The position numbers and the translations under genes are program-made. The notes under the pieces are model-generated. The model saw nothing but the letters and a program-made list of their open reading frames with translations, made no database searches and was not told the DNA's origin. Positions 63,966 through 64,000 of a stretch of 64,000 nucleotides of DNA are shown piece after piece (the first letter of the stretch is position 1; the number at the start of each line of letters is the position of its first letter). This DNA comes from Notospermus geniculatus (lineage: Eukaryota > Nemertea > Pilidiophora > Heteronemertea > Lineidae), in assembly GCA_002633025.1 (NCBI GenBank), contig NMRB01000360.1, positions 359,658 through 423,657 on the forward strand. Direction: 5' to 3'.

Positions 63966-64000
63966 CGTAACATCACATCCTGCTGGGTGGCTGATTGGAC

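Overview
The window is animal nuclear DNA: genes have GT-AG introns, coding density is low, non-LTR retrotransposons and many small inverted-repeat elements are present, and there are single-n and run-of-n assembly gaps. The very frequent palindrome TAGGCCTA, the ACSF2-like acyl-CoA synthetase array and the DUF6589/RecQ-type genes suggest a marine invertebrate deuterostome. An echinoderm or hemichordate is my best guess, at low to moderate confidence and from pattern memory only.

1-13.4 kb: an array of intronless acyl-CoA synthetase genes on the minus strand. Two are intact (7926-9632 and 11279-13000). One is a broken copy (891-1993). Several short C-terminal relics lie between them. A block of about 4.1-4.6 kb is duplicated (236-4869 and 7071-11154). 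In the first copy the 5' end of the gene is replaced by a 5'-truncated non-LTR retrotransposon, and part of its 3' end is lost at an n gap. 13.5-17.4 kb is repeats: a higher-order tandem array, MITEs and a tRNA-like SINE.

17.4-26.6 kb: a multi-exon DUF6589-type gene on the plus strand (18012-22796) converges on a decayed RecQ-like helicase on the minus strand (25873 to about 23690). Together they look like one large, partly decayed DNA transposon of the transposase-plus-helicase kind. At 28767-30500 a second element with 60-bp terminal inverted repeats and a TA target duplication carries a captured piece of the same DUF6589 gene, including an exon that the first copy lacks.

26.9 kb, 41.5-44.4 kb and 54.5-59.5 kb: five long ORFs (four intact, one frameshifted) of about 320-350 codons. 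They encode beta-strand-rich proteins that I do not recognise but that resemble one another. They look like an orphan, lineage-specific family that may fold as beta-propellers.

31-45 kb and 46-62 kb: a dense field of nested mobile elements. It includes TTAA-flanked foldback elements with tRNA-like cores, a Helitron2-like element with asymmetric terminal inverted repeats and a 3' hairpin ending in CTAG, a non-LTR reverse transcriptase cut up by successive insertions, and many MITEs and tandem duplications. 60.6-64 kb holds a probable signal-peptide first exon and, on the minus strand, a protein with a C-terminal PHD finger that carries a homopolymer frameshift. Nothing here forms an operon. 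The unifying theme is transposition, duplication and decay around a few gene families.
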